Shown piece by piece: positions 56,167 through 64,000 of a DNA stretch of 64,000 nt (position 1 is the stretch's first letter; each line of letters begins with the position of its first letter). The position numbers were made by a program, and so were the translations under genes. The notes under the pieces are model-generated. The model searched no databases, was not told the origin of the DNA, and saw only the letters and a list, made by a program, of their open reading frames with translations. Origin of the DNA: Desulfurivibrio dismutans (lineage in GTDB: Bacteria > Desulfobacterota > Desulfobulbia > Desulfobulbales > Desulfurivibrionaceae); NCBI RefSeq assembly GCF_029210385.1, contig NZ_JARGDQ010000007.1, positions 62,001 to 126,000 of the forward strand, read 5' to 3'.

Positions 56167-56964
56167 TCAGGACAAGCGGGTGAGCAACTCGGCAAGCAGA
56201 CGGTTGAAGCCTTGGGGGGCTTCCATCTGCAGGAAGTGACCAGCGCCGGGGACGATGGTTTCCTGGACGAAGGGAGCGCAGCGGTGGCGGGCCGATTCGG
56301 GGATCAGGGCGCCGTTGATGGCGTGCAGGGGGATCTGCAGTTGAGCAAAGGACGGGGCCGGATCCCAGCTGAGCAGGTCGCGCCAGAGCGGTAGGGCCCA
56401 GGCGGGATCGGCCTGGGCCATTTCCCGGCGCAGTTTTTGTTTAAGCTCCGGCGGGGTGGCGGCGGTGGCGGTCTGCTCCACCAGGCCGGCGACGGCGGCG
56501 GGGAAATCAGCGGCAAAGGGCGCGAAGATGCTCTCCACGGTCTCCGAATCCAGACCGCCATAGTCGATAACAAAAGTGTCCACCATGATCACCGCGGCGA
56601 CCGCGTCGGCAAGCTGGCGGGCGGCCTCCAGGGCCACCGCGCCGCCCATGGAATGGCCCACCAGAATCACCCGGCCGGCCTTCAGTTCCCGTACTGCGGC
56701 CGCCACGTCGGTGGCCAGCCCGGTTACCGTCCATGCTTCCCGCCGGCCGGGACCGGAATCGCCGTGGCCCGGCAGATCCAGTGCCGCCACCGCCTGGCGG
56801 CGGCCGAAATAACTCAACTGGGGCGCCCAGTAGCTCCGCCGACAGGTCCAGCCATGGACAAACAGCAACAGCGGCTCCCCCTCACCCCGGCAATCACATA
56901 TCATCGGCGTGCCGTCTTGGCCCTGCAAGGTACAGCCGGTGAAGCCGGCAACTGCTTCCGTCAT
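56167..56964 (-). CDS. Alpha/beta-fold hydrolase
   Basis: 265 residues: oxyanion HGW (37-39), nucleophile S105 in VGHSMGGAV, and a C-terminal His in PGAGHFLQMEAP. ALDLPGHGDSG is typical of esterase/lyase-type members. No signal peptide. Substrate cannot be told from sequence; neighbours give no hint. Confidence 0.9.
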   Translation of the reverse strand: MTEAVAGFTGCTLQGQDGTPMICDCRGEGEPLLLFVHGWTCRRSYWAPQLSYFGRRQAVAALDLPGHGDSGPGRREAWTVTGLATDVAAAVRELKAGRVILVGHSMGGAVALEAARQLADAVAAVIMVDTFVIDYGGLDSETVESIFAPFAADFPAAVAGLVEQTATAATPPELKQKLRREMAQADPAWALPLWRDLLSWDPAPSFAQLQIPLHAINGALIPESARHRCAPFVQETIVPGAGHFLQMEAPQGFNRLLAELLTRLS

Positions 56965-56989
56965 CGTTTAAAACCTCCAAACATAAGAT

Positions 56990-57036
56990 TTAAGCCGACC
57001 TGATCGCCGCTTTATGGGGTGCGGCTGGACATTTTC
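56990..57036. repeat. Partial family 2 repeat
   Basis: TAAGCCGACCTGATCGCCGC…GGGGTGCGGCTGGACA resembles the right half of the 25.1 kb class I copy, without a left half. Lies in the 86-base gap between the hydrolase and the LuxR-type gene. Confidence 0.6.
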
Positions 57037-57050
57037 ATCCCACCTACAGT

Positions 57051-58220
57051 TCAGCGGCGCCGGGCCGGACCGGAGAGCAACAGCTTAATCAGCGCCGCCT
57101 GGCTGCCGGTGCCGGTTTTGAGAAAAATCGACTTAATATGGGAGCGCACCGTGTGCAGGCTGACATTACAGCGCCGGGCCACCGCCGCCGGTTCCGGGGT
57201 TACCGCCAGGGACTGGGCGATCCTGATTTCCGCCACCGACAGTTCATAAAGGCGGCGCAGACGCTCGCCATCGATTACCGCCCCGGCCGCCGGGTCGAAA
57301 AGATACACCGCCACGTGCGCCGGCGGCTCGCCCATCACCACCGGCACCTCAGGGTGAATGGGGCGCACCAGCAACTGCAGGCCCAACCCGTCCGCCGGCG
57401 GCATCTCCACCGAACCTCCGTCATCGTCAAACAGGCGACTGGCCGCCGCCTGCCAAGCGGTCCGCAACAATTTCTGGAAGCGAGCATCGGCCGTCTCATT
57501 GACCAGCCGCAACCGGCCGCCGCGACTGGTCAACCCGCCGCCGGCGGCCAATAACTCCTCGGCGCCGGGGGTGGTATACACCAGGCGCAGTTCATGATTC
57601 AGCAGCACAAAAGGCAGGGTTTCCCGACCCGCCGCCAGGGCCACTGCTTCATCGCGGGCCCGGCCGGCCGCCACCTGCCCGGCCAGCACCAGCGACTGCT
57701 GCAGGTGGGGGATAAAATCGTTGATAAATTCGGTTTCCGCCTCACTGTAGTGCCCCTGACCCCGAGTACGCTGAATCAGCAACTGCACCGAGCGCTCGGC
57801 ATCCTGGTAAACGGTGCCGCAAACCCCGTGGTGAATATCCTGGGGGCCGGCCCATTCATTAAAAAATTCGGTGCGATAATAATCCGGCTGCCGGCAACTG
57901 AAGTGCAGATGGGTGGAATAGAGCCGGCCGGGCTTTTTGCGCCGCAACTCCGGGCGCCAGGGGCAGGTATTGACATAGTGCTCGACGTAGCGCCGATGAA
58001 AGTCGTCGTCGATGTTGAGCTTGAAGCTGGAAAGAACCTGGTCGGCCTCGGCATTGAGCATCAACAGCCGTGCCGAACGCGAACGGCTTAAGGCTACCAG
58101 TTCACCGAGAAAGGTCATCCAGCCGGCCGGATCGGTAATGGTGGCGTAAATGCCGGCGATTAAACGTTCCCGTTCACGCCAGAGGCGAAATTCCTTTGAA
58201 GCTTTAATCCCGCTACCCAT
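57051..58220 (-). CDS. LuxR-family transcriptional regulator
   Basis: 389 residues. The C-terminal LuxR helix-turn-helix is LYELSVAEIRIAQSLAVTPEP…NVSLHTVRSHIKSIFLKTG (about 310-365). The N-terminal ~290 residues look like a PAS/GAF-type sensor pair (RLYSTHLHFSCRQPDYYRTE region; PFVLLNHELRLVYTTPGAEELL). Ligand unknown. It has its own promoter 110-138 bases upstream and stands alone. Confidence 0.88.
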   Translation of the reverse strand: MGSGIKASKEFRLWRERERLIAGIYATITDPAGWMTFLGELVALSRSRSARLLMLNAEADQVLSSFKLNIDDDFHRRYVEHYVNTCPWRPELRRKKPGRLYSTHLHFSCRQPDYYRTEFFNEWAGPQDIHHGVCGTVYQDAERSVQLLIQRTRGQGHYSEAETEFINDFIPHLQQSLVLAGQVAAGRARDEAVALAAGRETLPFVLLNHELRLVYTTPGAEELLAAGGGLTSRGGRLRLVNETADARFQKLLRTAWQAAASRLFDDDGGSVEMPPADGLGLQLLVRPIHPEVPVVMGEPPAHVAVYLFDPAAGAVIDGERLRRLYELSVAEIRIAQSLAVTPEPAAVARRCNVSLHTVRSHIKSIFLKTGTGSQAALIKLLLSGPARRR

Positions 58221-58329
58221 TGCCGGACCAACTGGCAGTGGCGCTTTTCAGCACCTTTAAACTCCCTCCCCCTTACCGGTTCCCATAACGCCGGACACCC
58301 CGCAACGGCAAGGAGGGTTTACCTTTTCC

Positions 58330-58358
58330 ATAATAAAACCGGCTCGCCTGTCAGTCAA
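58330..58358 (-). promoter_or_regulatory. Sigma-70-type promoter of the LuxR-type gene
   Basis: TTGACT (58358-58353), a 17-base spacer and TATTAT (58335-58330), giving a leader of roughly 100 bases. Confidence 0.7.
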
Positions 58359-58395
58359 CGGAAAAAACGACATTACAAAAAGATACCGCCACAAC

Positions 58396-58983
58396 TCAGG
58401 CCGGTGTAATAATATCACAATTAATCAAAGTCGTGGTCACTTCAGCCAACGGCAGACCGATAACATTGCTCACCGAGCCTTCGATTTTCGCCACCAGCAT
58501 CCCACCCCGGCCTTGGATACCGTAGGCCCCCGCCTTATCCAACGGTTCACCAGTGGCGACATAGGCGCGAATCAGGGAGGGGGACAACGGGGCAAACCAC
58601 ACCCTGGTGGCCACCACCTCGGCCACTTGTTCCCGGCCCCGCAGCAGGGCAAAGCCGGTCCAGACCGTGTGTTCCCGGCCGCTCAAAGCCGCCAGCATGG
58701 ACGCGGCCTGGGATTGGTCGGCTGGCTTGCCCAGAATACGCTCCCCCAGGGCTACCACCGTGTCAGCGGCCAGCACCCAACTCTCCGGCCGGGCCGCCGC
58801 CACCGCCGCCGCTTTCTCCAGGGCCAGCCGGCGGACAAAATCAGCCGGCCCCTCCCCCGTCGCTGCCACTTCCGCAATCTCCGCCGCCGCCACGGTAAAT
58901 TCAAGCCCCAGCTCGGCCAGCATCCGCCGCCGTCGCGGCGACCCCGAAGCCAACACCAGGGACTGCAAAGTAGTAAACATCAT
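58396..58983 (-). CDS. maf: Maf-family nucleoside triphosphate pyrophosphatase
   Basis: 195 residues from ATG 58983 (MMFTTLQSLVLASGSPRRRR); further upstream Met codons exist to 59001. ASGSPRRRRML and AADTVVALGERILGKP are the Maf signatures; members hydrolyse dTTP/UTP or modified nucleotides. The PDKAGAYGIQG string is present as LDKAGAYGIQGRGG. Confidence 0.93.
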   Translation of the reverse strand: MMFTTLQSLVLASGSPRRRRMLAELGLEFTVAAAEIAEVAATGEGPADFVRRLALEKAAAVAAARPESWVLAADTVVALGERILGKPADQSQAASMLAALSGREHTVWTGFALLRGREQVAEVVATRVWFAPLSPSLIRAYVATGEPLDKAGAYGIQGRGGMLVAKIEGSVSNVIGLPLAEVTTTLINCDIITPA

Positions 58984-59028
58984 AAGCTCACACCAACTCA
59001 CCCACGACCAGGCAATGACGGCAATGAC

Positions 59029-59138
59029 GGCAAGCGTTCAGCTGTGCCGCAGATTTTCGCAAGCAGTCGCGGCGATTATAGCAGCGCTATATCGCCGCGA
59101 CTGATCGCGGAAAGATGCGGTGCTGATGAATGCTTGCC
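59029..59138. repeat. Family 2-related palindrome, class IV arms
   Basis: GGCAAGCGTTCAGCTGTGCC faces GGTGCTGATGAATGCTTGCC; the inner stem AGTCGCGGCGATTATAG / CTATATCGCCGCGACT is nearly perfect. It begins 46 bases before maf's start and ends one base before the aconitase stop. Confidence 0.82.
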
Positions 59139-59139
59139 G

Positions 59140-61065
59140 TTATTGCCCGGAGGCCCAGTTCAGCAGACTGCCGGCCAATAAAATCTCCCGGTGCCGGGGG
59201 GAGACCTCCAGGCGCACCGGAATCTGCCGACCGCCGGATTCCGCTGTCAGGGTTTCGGCCCCGGCCGCCAACTGGTCGCGCAGGCCGGGAATCCGCACCA
59301 TCTCCCCCTGGCTCAACTGGCCATAATCGGCCGGATCAACAAAGGTTAAGGGGATAATGCCGAAGTTGATCAGATTAGCCTTGTGAATGCGGGCGAAACT
59401 CTTCACCAGTTTCACCTGCACCCCGAGGTAACGGGGTGCCAGAGCGGCATGTTCCCGCGAGGAGCCCTGGCCGTAGTTGTCGCCGCCCACCACCAGGCCG
59501 GGCCCCCGCTCCTTGGCCCGCTGGACGAAATCCTGGTCCACCGCCTCGTAAACAAACTCACTGATGGCCGGCACATTGCTTCTAAGCGGCAGCACCCGAG
59601 CACCGGCGGGCATGATATGGTCGGTGGTAATGTTGTCCTCCACCTTGAGCAGCACCTCGCCCTGCCAGTCCTCCGGCGCCGGCTCGAAAACCGGGAAAGG
59701 GGCGATGTTGGGGCCGCGAATGATCTCCACCCGCTCACCCTCGGCGGCGGCCAGGGGGGCTTCGATGCGGGCATCGCCGGGCAGATATTTTTTCGGCATG
59801 GCAAAGGTCGGATATTCGCCCAGTTCCCGGGGGTCGGTGATCTTGCCGGTGATGGCCGCCGCCACCGCCACCTCCGGGCTGCAAAGATAGACCTGGTCGT
59901 CCTTGGTGCCGCTGCGGCCGGGGAAATTACGGGGAAAGGTGCGCAGCGAGATGGCGCCGGTGGGCGGCGCCTGGCCCATGCCGATGCAGCCCAGGCAGCC
60001 GGCCTGGTGTACCCGGGCGCCGGCCTTGACCAGGGTCAGCATATCGCTCTGGGCGGTCATATTTTCCAGCACCTGACGGCTGCCGGGGTTGATCTCAAAG
60101 CTCAGTTCCCGGCTCACTTCGCGAGTTTCAAGGGTTTTGGCCACCACCATCAGATCCCGCAGCGAGGAGTTGGAACAGGACCCCACCAGCACTTGGGCCA
60201 CCGGCTTACCCGCCACTTCCCGCACCGGCACCACGTTGTCCGGCGACGAGGGGCAGGCGATCAGCGGCTCCAGCGCCCCCAGGTCGATCTCCATCACCTC
60301 GTCATACTCGGCGTCGGCATCGGCGGTCAGTTCCAGCCAGCCCTCCCCGCGGCCCTGGCTGGCGAGAAACTCTTTAGTTTTGGCATCGGAGGGAAAAACC
60401 GAACTGGTGGCCCCCAGCTCAGCACCGAAGTTGGTGATGGAGGCCCGGTCGGTCACCGACAGCTCGGCCACGCCGGGACCGAAGTATTCCATTACATAGC
60501 CCACCCCGCCCTTGACCGACAGCCGCCGCAGCACCTCCAGCAGCACGTCCCGGGCCGACACCCAGGGCGAGAGTTTGCCGGTGAGTTTAATGCCGTACAC
60601 CTTGGGCATTACCAGGTAAAAGGGCTTGCCGGCCATGGCCATGGCCACGTCCAGGCCGCCGGCCCCCATGGCCAGCATGCCCAGGCCACCGCCGGTGGGG
60701 GTGTGGCTGTCGGAACCCAGCAGGGTCTTGCCCGGCAGGCCGAAACGCTCCAGATGCACCTGGTGGGAAATGCCGTTGCCCGGCGGCGAGAAATAAAGGC
60801 CGAACTTGCGGGCCACCGACTGCAGGAAACGATGGTCATCGGCATTGCGGAAATCCGACTGGATCAGGTTATGGTCGACATAGCAGACCGACAGCTCGGT
60901 CTGCACCCGGGGCAGGCCGATGGCCTCAAACTCCAGGTAAGCCATGGTGCCGGTGGCGTCCTGGGTTAGGGTTTGATCGATGCGAATACCAATTTCCTGT
61001 CCTTTTACCAGCTCGCCTTCCACCAGGTGGGCGGCGAGAATCTTTTCCGTTACCGTCTGTCCCAT
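59140..61065 (-). CDS. Aconitate hydratase
   Basis: 641 residues, the compact form common in deltaproteobacteria and related to mitochondrial aconitase. The [4Fe-4S] cysteines lie in LVGSCSNSSLRD and QAGCLGCIGMGQ. Other landmarks are LLGSDSHTPTGGGLGML and the C-terminal swivel domain with GDNYGQGSSREHAALAPRYLG. Interconverts citrate and isocitrate. ACAGGAG lies six bases before ATG. Confidence 0.96.
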   Translation of the reverse strand: MGQTVTEKILAAHLVEGELVKGQEIGIRIDQTLTQDATGTMAYLEFEAIGLPRVQTELSVCYVDHNLIQSDFRNADDHRFLQSVARKFGLYFSPPGNGISHQVHLERFGLPGKTLLGSDSHTPTGGGLGMLAMGAGGLDVAMAMAGKPFYLVMPKVYGIKLTGKLSPWVSARDVLLEVLRRLSVKGGVGYVMEYFGPGVAELSVTDRASITNFGAELGATSSVFPSDAKTKEFLASQGRGEGWLELTADADAEYDEVMEIDLGALEPLIACPSSPDNVVPVREVAGKPVAQVLVGSCSNSSLRDLMVVAKTLETREVSRELSFEINPGSRQVLENMTAQSDMLTLVKAGARVHQAGCLGCIGMGQAPPTGAISLRTFPRNFPGRSGTKDDQVYLCSPEVAVAAAITGKITDPRELGEYPTFAMPKKYLPGDARIEAPLAAAEGERVEIIRGPNIAPFPVFEPAPEDWQGEVLLKVEDNITTDHIMPAGARVLPLRSNVPAISEFVYEAVDQDFVQRAKERGPGLVVGGDNYGQGSSREHAALAPRYLGVQVKLVKSFARIHKANLINFGIIPLTFVDPADYGQLSQGEMVRIPGLRDQLAAGAETLTAESGGRQIPVRLEVSPRHREILLAGSLLNWASGQ

Positions 61066-61122
61066 GACTGCTCCTGTAAATTGTCAAGTTGCCGGGGGCA
61101 GCTGCCGCCCCGTCGAATTGAA

Positions 61123-61231
61123 GTAAGCGATCACGGGGCACCGCATCTTGCGGCGATCGAGCCTGCTCACGTACTGATGTACGCATCGCCGCCTCGCTTG
61201 CCGCAACCTGCGGCACCCCGTGACCGCCTAC
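61123..61231. repeat. Family 2 long palindrome, class II arms
   Basis: GTAAGCGATCACGGGGCACC faces GGCACCCCGTGACCGCCTAC; centre CACGTACTGATGTACGC. Within the 671-base gap 61066-61736 between aconitase and fliL. Confidence 0.9.
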
Positions 61232-61328
61232 AGTTTGACTCCCTGTGATCTGTTGCGACTTGAATTGTCAATTGAAACAAATCAGGCTTCTTACCACAAT
61301 TACCAGGTTTTGTACATCCCCAGCCGGA

Positions 61329-61440
61329 GTTGGTACACGCCAAAAGCCGCGCCGCCAACTGGACACGCTTGGTCGCTACTTGTTTTCATCTTACCGACCA
61401 ACCCCTTTGGCGGGTTTTGGCGAAGTTGGCAAAATTGTTG
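61329..61440. repeat. Family 3-related repeat
   Basis: ACACGCCAAAAGCCGCGCCGCC at left and GGCGGGTTTTGGCGAAG at right. Arms show compensatory changes relative to the other copies. The remaining parts of the 61066-61736 gap show no gene; it ends with the fliL promoter. Confidence 0.75.
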
Positions 61441-61667
61441 GCTTTGGCCCCGCCCAGTGCCCATGCGACCTTGACTTTGCTCCGGCGACAACGGATCCGT
61501 CAAATATCCCCCGCCGCCACTCACTCGTAGTCAATAAAATGACCCACCTGGTCACCAAACGCCCGGGGCAAAAAGCTTGGGAACAGCGGCTCATTTTTCC
61601 AAAAACGCCAGGAAATCGTTGAATAACGGGAAAATCAACGTTACATTGGCGTCTGTTTGCCGGCAAC

Positions 61668-61681
61668 GGCACACCCTTTGC
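61668..61681 (+). promoter_or_regulatory. Sigma-54-type promoter of fliLMNO
   Basis: CGGCACACCCTTTGCAT: GG at 61668-61669 and GC at 61680-61681 with exactly ten bases between, as required for a -24/-12 promoter, matching TGGCAC-N5-TTGCA at most positions. Predicted start near 61693, 44 bases before the fliL ATG. Sigma-54 control of flagellar genes is common. Confidence 0.65.
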
Positions 61682-61736
61682 ATTGCCCACCGGCCAGAAG
61701 CAAGGATACAGTTGAACTGTTTACGGAGAAGCCATC

Positions 61737-62210
61737 ATGGTCGACGAAAAAGAAGCACCGAAAAATGAGGAAGAGGCGCCGCCAAAGAAATCCAAGACCC
61801 TTTTCTTCATCATTGCCGGCATCGCCCTGCTGCTGTTGGCCGGCGGCGGTTTTTTCGCCTACACCACCTTTATGGCACCGCCGGCCGATGAAGACCCCCG
61901 GGAGCCGCTGGGGGAAATGTTTGCCCTGGAACCATTTGTGGTCAATCTGGCCGACCCCACCGGCAAACGCTACCTGAAGGTACAGATCGCCCTGGAACTG
62001 GAAAATGAACGGGCGGTAGCCAACGCCGAGCGGTCCGTGCCCAAGCTGCGGGACACCGTGATCAGCATGCTCACCGCCCTCTCCTTCGAGGAGGTGATGA
62101 CCCCGGAAGGGAAAATCCGCATCCGGGATGAGCTGCTGGAACGCTTCAACGTGGTCATGCGCCCGGACCGGGTGCGTAACATCTATTTCACCGAATTCGT
62201 GGTACAGTAG
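61737..62210 (+). CDS. fliL: FliL, flagellar basal body-associated protein
   Basis: 157 residues: charged N-terminal tail, one membrane helix about 22-43, then the periplasmic domain with LEPFVVNLADPTGKRYLKVQIALEL and the C-terminal RNIYFTEFVVQ. FliL surrounds the stator units. Begins the fliL-M-N-O group; three bases separate it from fliM. Confidence 0.95.
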   Translation: MVDEKEAPKNEEEAPPKKSKTLFFIIAGIALLLLAGGGFFAYTTFMAPPADEDPREPLGEMFALEPFVVNLADPTGKRYLKVQIALELENERAVANAERSVPKLRDTVISMLTALSFEEVMTPEGKIRIRDELLERFNVVMRPDRVRNIYFTEFVVQ

Positions 62211-62213
62211 CCC

Positions 62214-63206
62214 ATGGCGGAACAAATTCTCAGCCAGGACGAGGTAGACGCCCTACTCAAGGGAATCTCCGGCGGCGAAATCGAAGAACCCGAAGAGGCG
62301 ACGGAAGCCGAATCGCTGGGCTACACCCCTTACGATTTCACTCGCCAGCAGCGCATTGTCCAGACCCGAATGCCGGCCATGGACGCCATCAGCGACGCCT
62401 TCATGCGGAGCATGCGCAACTCGCTGGCCTCGGCCCTGCGCCGGATTCTTGACGTCACCGCCGCGCCCATGGAGCTGGAGCGCTTCGGGGCCTTCGTCCG
62501 TACCCTGCCGGTGCCCAGCAGCCTGCAGATCTTCAAGATGGCCCCCTTCCGCGGCCACGCCCTGATCGTTCTGGAACCCCGCCTGGTTTTCAACCTGGTG
62601 GAAAGTTTCCTCGGCGGCAGCGGCTCCCGCAACGTGCGGATCGAAGGCCGGGACTTTACCGCCATCGAACAGCGCCTGATCCGCCGGGTGGTCAATCTGC
62701 TGCTCACCGACATGGAAAAGGCCTGGTACTCGCTGCAGCCGCTGAAGGTGCAGTACGTGCGCAGCGAGATCAACCCCCAGTTCGCCAAAATCTGCCAGCC
62801 CGAAGACGTGGTGCTGATCAACCGTTACGAGATCGACATGGACCGGGCAGTGGGAAGTATCACCACCTGTATCCCGATGAGCAACCTTGAGTCGGTGCGC
62901 AGCAAACTGATGACCACCTTCCAGCGGGAGCAGAGTGAAGAGGATATCGCCATCCAGCGCACCATCACCGAAAACATCAAAAACGCGGATCTGGACATCA
63001 AGGTGGAGCTGGGCAAGGCCATGGTCCCGGCCCGGGAAATCATCAATTTGCAGGTAGGCGACACCCTCTCCCTGGACCGCCGCACCGACGAGCAACTGCC
63101 GGTCTTCGTGGCCGGCCGCCGCAAATACATGGCCACGCCCGGCGTACACCGGAACAACAACGCCGTGCTGATCAAGAAAAAAGTTCTGGACCCCAACCGC
63201 GATTGA
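62214..63206 (+). CDS. fliM: FliM, flagellar motor switch protein
   Basis: 330 residues. N-terminal CheY-binding peptide LSQDEVDALLKGI (7-19), the middle domain with GHALIVLEPRLVFNLVESFLGG (the GGxG turn), and the C-terminal SpoA domain (LGKAMVPAREIINLQVGDTLSL). Part of the C-ring that receives CheY-P and sets rotation. Confidence 0.97.
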   Translation: MAEQILSQDEVDALLKGISGGEIEEPEEATEAESLGYTPYDFTRQQRIVQTRMPAMDAISDAFMRSMRNSLASALRRILDVTAAPMELERFGAFVRTLPVPSSLQIFKMAPFRGHALIVLEPRLVFNLVESFLGGSGSRNVRIEGRDFTAIEQRLIRRVVNLLLTDMEKAWYSLQPLKVQYVRSEINPQFAKICQPEDVVLINRYEIDMDRAVGSITTCIPMSNLESVRSKLMTTFQREQSEEDIAIQRTITENIKNADLDIKVELGKAMVPAREIINLQVGDTLSLDRRTDEQLPVFVAGRRKYMATPGVHRNNNAVLIKKKVLDPNRD

Positions 63207-63222
63207 AAGAGGAGAAAAACCC

Positions 63223-63630
63223 ATGGCAGAAGAAGAAACCACCAAAAAAGCGGAAGAGGAAGCCGGCGACGACTGGACTTCGGCCCTGGCCGACCAGGAT
63301 GACAAAGCAAGTTTCGACCAACTGCCGGGCGACAGTGGCGGCCCCGCGCGCTCCGGCAGCGCTGCCGGCAGCCAGAACCTGGAATTCCTGCTTGACGTAC
63401 CATTGGAGGTCAGCGTCGAACTGGGGCGGACCAACATGATCATCAACAAGATGCTGCAACTGACCCAGGGCTCGGTAGTCGAACTGGACAAGGCCGCCGG
63501 CTCGCCGGTGGAGATTTACGTCAACCAGAAGCTGATGGGCAAAGGTGAAGTGGTGGTGGTCAACGAACGCTTCGGCATCCGGGTGACGGAGATCATCAGC
63601 CAGGCCGACCGGATTAAAAGCATAGGCTGA
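63223..63630 (+). CDS. fliN: FliN, flagellar motor switch protein
   Basis: 135 residues: an acidic low-complexity N-terminal half, then the SpoA domain about 60-132 (DVPLEVSVELGRTNMIINKM, LDKAAGSPVEIYVNQKLMGKGEVVVVNERFGIRVTEI in family order). GGAG ribosome site. The stop overlaps the fliO start (TGATG). Confidence 0.96.
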   Translation: MAEEETTKKAEEEAGDDWTSALADQDDKASFDQLPGDSGGPARSGSAAGSQNLEFLLDVPLEVSVELGRTNMIINKMLQLTQGSVVELDKAAGSPVEIYVNQKLMGKGEVVVVNERFGIRVTEIISQADRIKSIG

Positions 63631-64000
63631 TGCCCATGCCCACCTCTCTCACTGGCATACAACCGTCTGCCGTCAAACGATCCCTGCTCTGGCAGCCCTT
63701 GATGCTCGGGCTGCTGGCGTTGCTGTGGCTGCTGTCGGCCACCGCCGCCGCTGCCTCCACAGAGGAAATATCGACCGCCGCCACCGAGTCGTCTCCGGCA
63801 TCGCCGGTGGCCTACAGCCCCGGAACCGGGGTTGAAAAATCGGCCGAAAGCGACCGGGAACCCCGCCAAGATACTTCCCCATCAGCCACCGACGACCCCT
63901 GGAGCACCGGCTACCAGCGCGGGGAGCACCAGAGCGAACCCTTCTCTCCCACCCTCTCGCTGTTCAAGGCCTTCGGGGTGCTGCTGCTGCTCATCGGCCT
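63630..64000 (+). CDS. fliO: FliO, flagellar type III export protein (3' end beyond window)
   Basis: First ~123 residues. ATG 63630 overlaps the fliN stop. A hydrophobic N-terminal segment (LMLGLLALLWLLSATAAAA) is likely a signal anchor, followed by a Ser/Thr/Glu-rich stretch and the start of a second membrane helix (FKAFGVLLLLIGL) at the edge. FliO helps assemble FliP. Identity rests on position after fliN plus this topology. Confidence 0.8.
   Translation, partial: MPMPTSLTGIQPSAVKRSLLWQPLMLGLLALLWLLSATAAAASTEEISTAATESSPASPVAYSPGTGVEKSAESDREPRQDTSPSATDDPWSTGYQRGEHQSEPFSPTLSLFKAFGVLLLLIG

Overview
The window is GC-rich, densely coded chromosomal DNA from a Gram-negative, flagellated, chemotactic bacterium, most likely a sulfate- or sulfur-metabolising member of the Desulfobacterota (Desulfobulbia, Desulfurivibrio-like; this is inference from gene content). 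Pointers are a 61-residue ferredoxin with a CxxDxxC cluster motif like Desulfovibrio africanus ferredoxin III, a short GNAT-type ArgA beside SecA and ArgS, a DVU0298-like HEAT protein, a CobB/DsrN-type amidase and a delta-type che operon with CheX and HDOD proteins. No prophage, insertion sequence, CRISPR array or rRNA is visible, and there is one tRNA (Leu, CAG).

Layout. 1-2.4 kb: hflK (cut by the window edge), tRNA-Leu with promoter and terminator, ribF. 2.4-12.5 kb, minus strand: argJ, a zinc-sensing-type chemoreceptor, secA, a GNAT acetyltransferase, a small membrane protein, argS, alr and a four-helix membrane protein behind a striking interleaved inverted repeat. 12.5-18.8 kb: ferredoxin, a zinc-ribbon-like protein with a MinD-type ATPase, cobB, then a TPR / HEAT / TPR gene trio. 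18.8-23.4 kb: a frameshifted tatC, a YkgJ-type cysteine-cluster protein, a 5-formyl-THF cyclo-ligase-like protein, a D,D-carboxypeptidase and an MGMT. 23.4-36.5 kb, minus strand: PBP1A, a repeat-rich lipoprotein, then cheA-cheW-cheR-cheD-HDOD-cheY-cheX-cheB. 36.5-44.2 kb: mltD, an SDR, a small acidic protein, a radical SAM enzyme, intact tatB-tatC and purA. 44.6-47.4 kb: four envelope genes, two of them FlgO-like. 47.8-56 kb, plus strand: rpoZ, dnaJ, moaC, dksA, galT, a response regulator, folE2, glyS and a beta-CASP nuclease. 56-61 kb, minus strand: an alpha/beta hydrolase, a LuxR-type regulator, maf and aconitase. 61.7-64 kb: fliL-fliM-fliN-fliO behind a sigma-54-type promoter.

The outstanding feature is not a gene. 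The intergenic DNA is studded with about twenty copies of three families of large structured palindromic repeats: (1) a ~160 bp element of five consecutive hairpins with TGATGA/TCATCA ends; (2) a ~110-140 bp single long palindrome centred on GTAC-loop-GTAC, whose arms differ between copies yet stay complementary within each copy; (3) a ~106 bp element with alternative pairings around CGCAAAAAGG. They sit inside operons, rewrite a gene's C-terminus (18.0 kb), interrupt a coding linker (cobB, 15.06 kb), mislead start-codon choice, and form tandem and apparently chimeric arrays (44.2 kb). No transposase for them lies in the window. They look like non-autonomous, structure-selected mobile or recombinogenic elements and are the best candidate here for an undescribed system.

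Functionally the window links motility and chemotaxis (receptor, Che proteins, FliLMNO, FlgO-like proteins), envelope building (PBP1A, D,D-carboxypeptidase, MltD, Alr), export (SecA, Tat) and core metabolism. Many genes overlap by ATGA or lie a few bases apart, so translational coupling is common.
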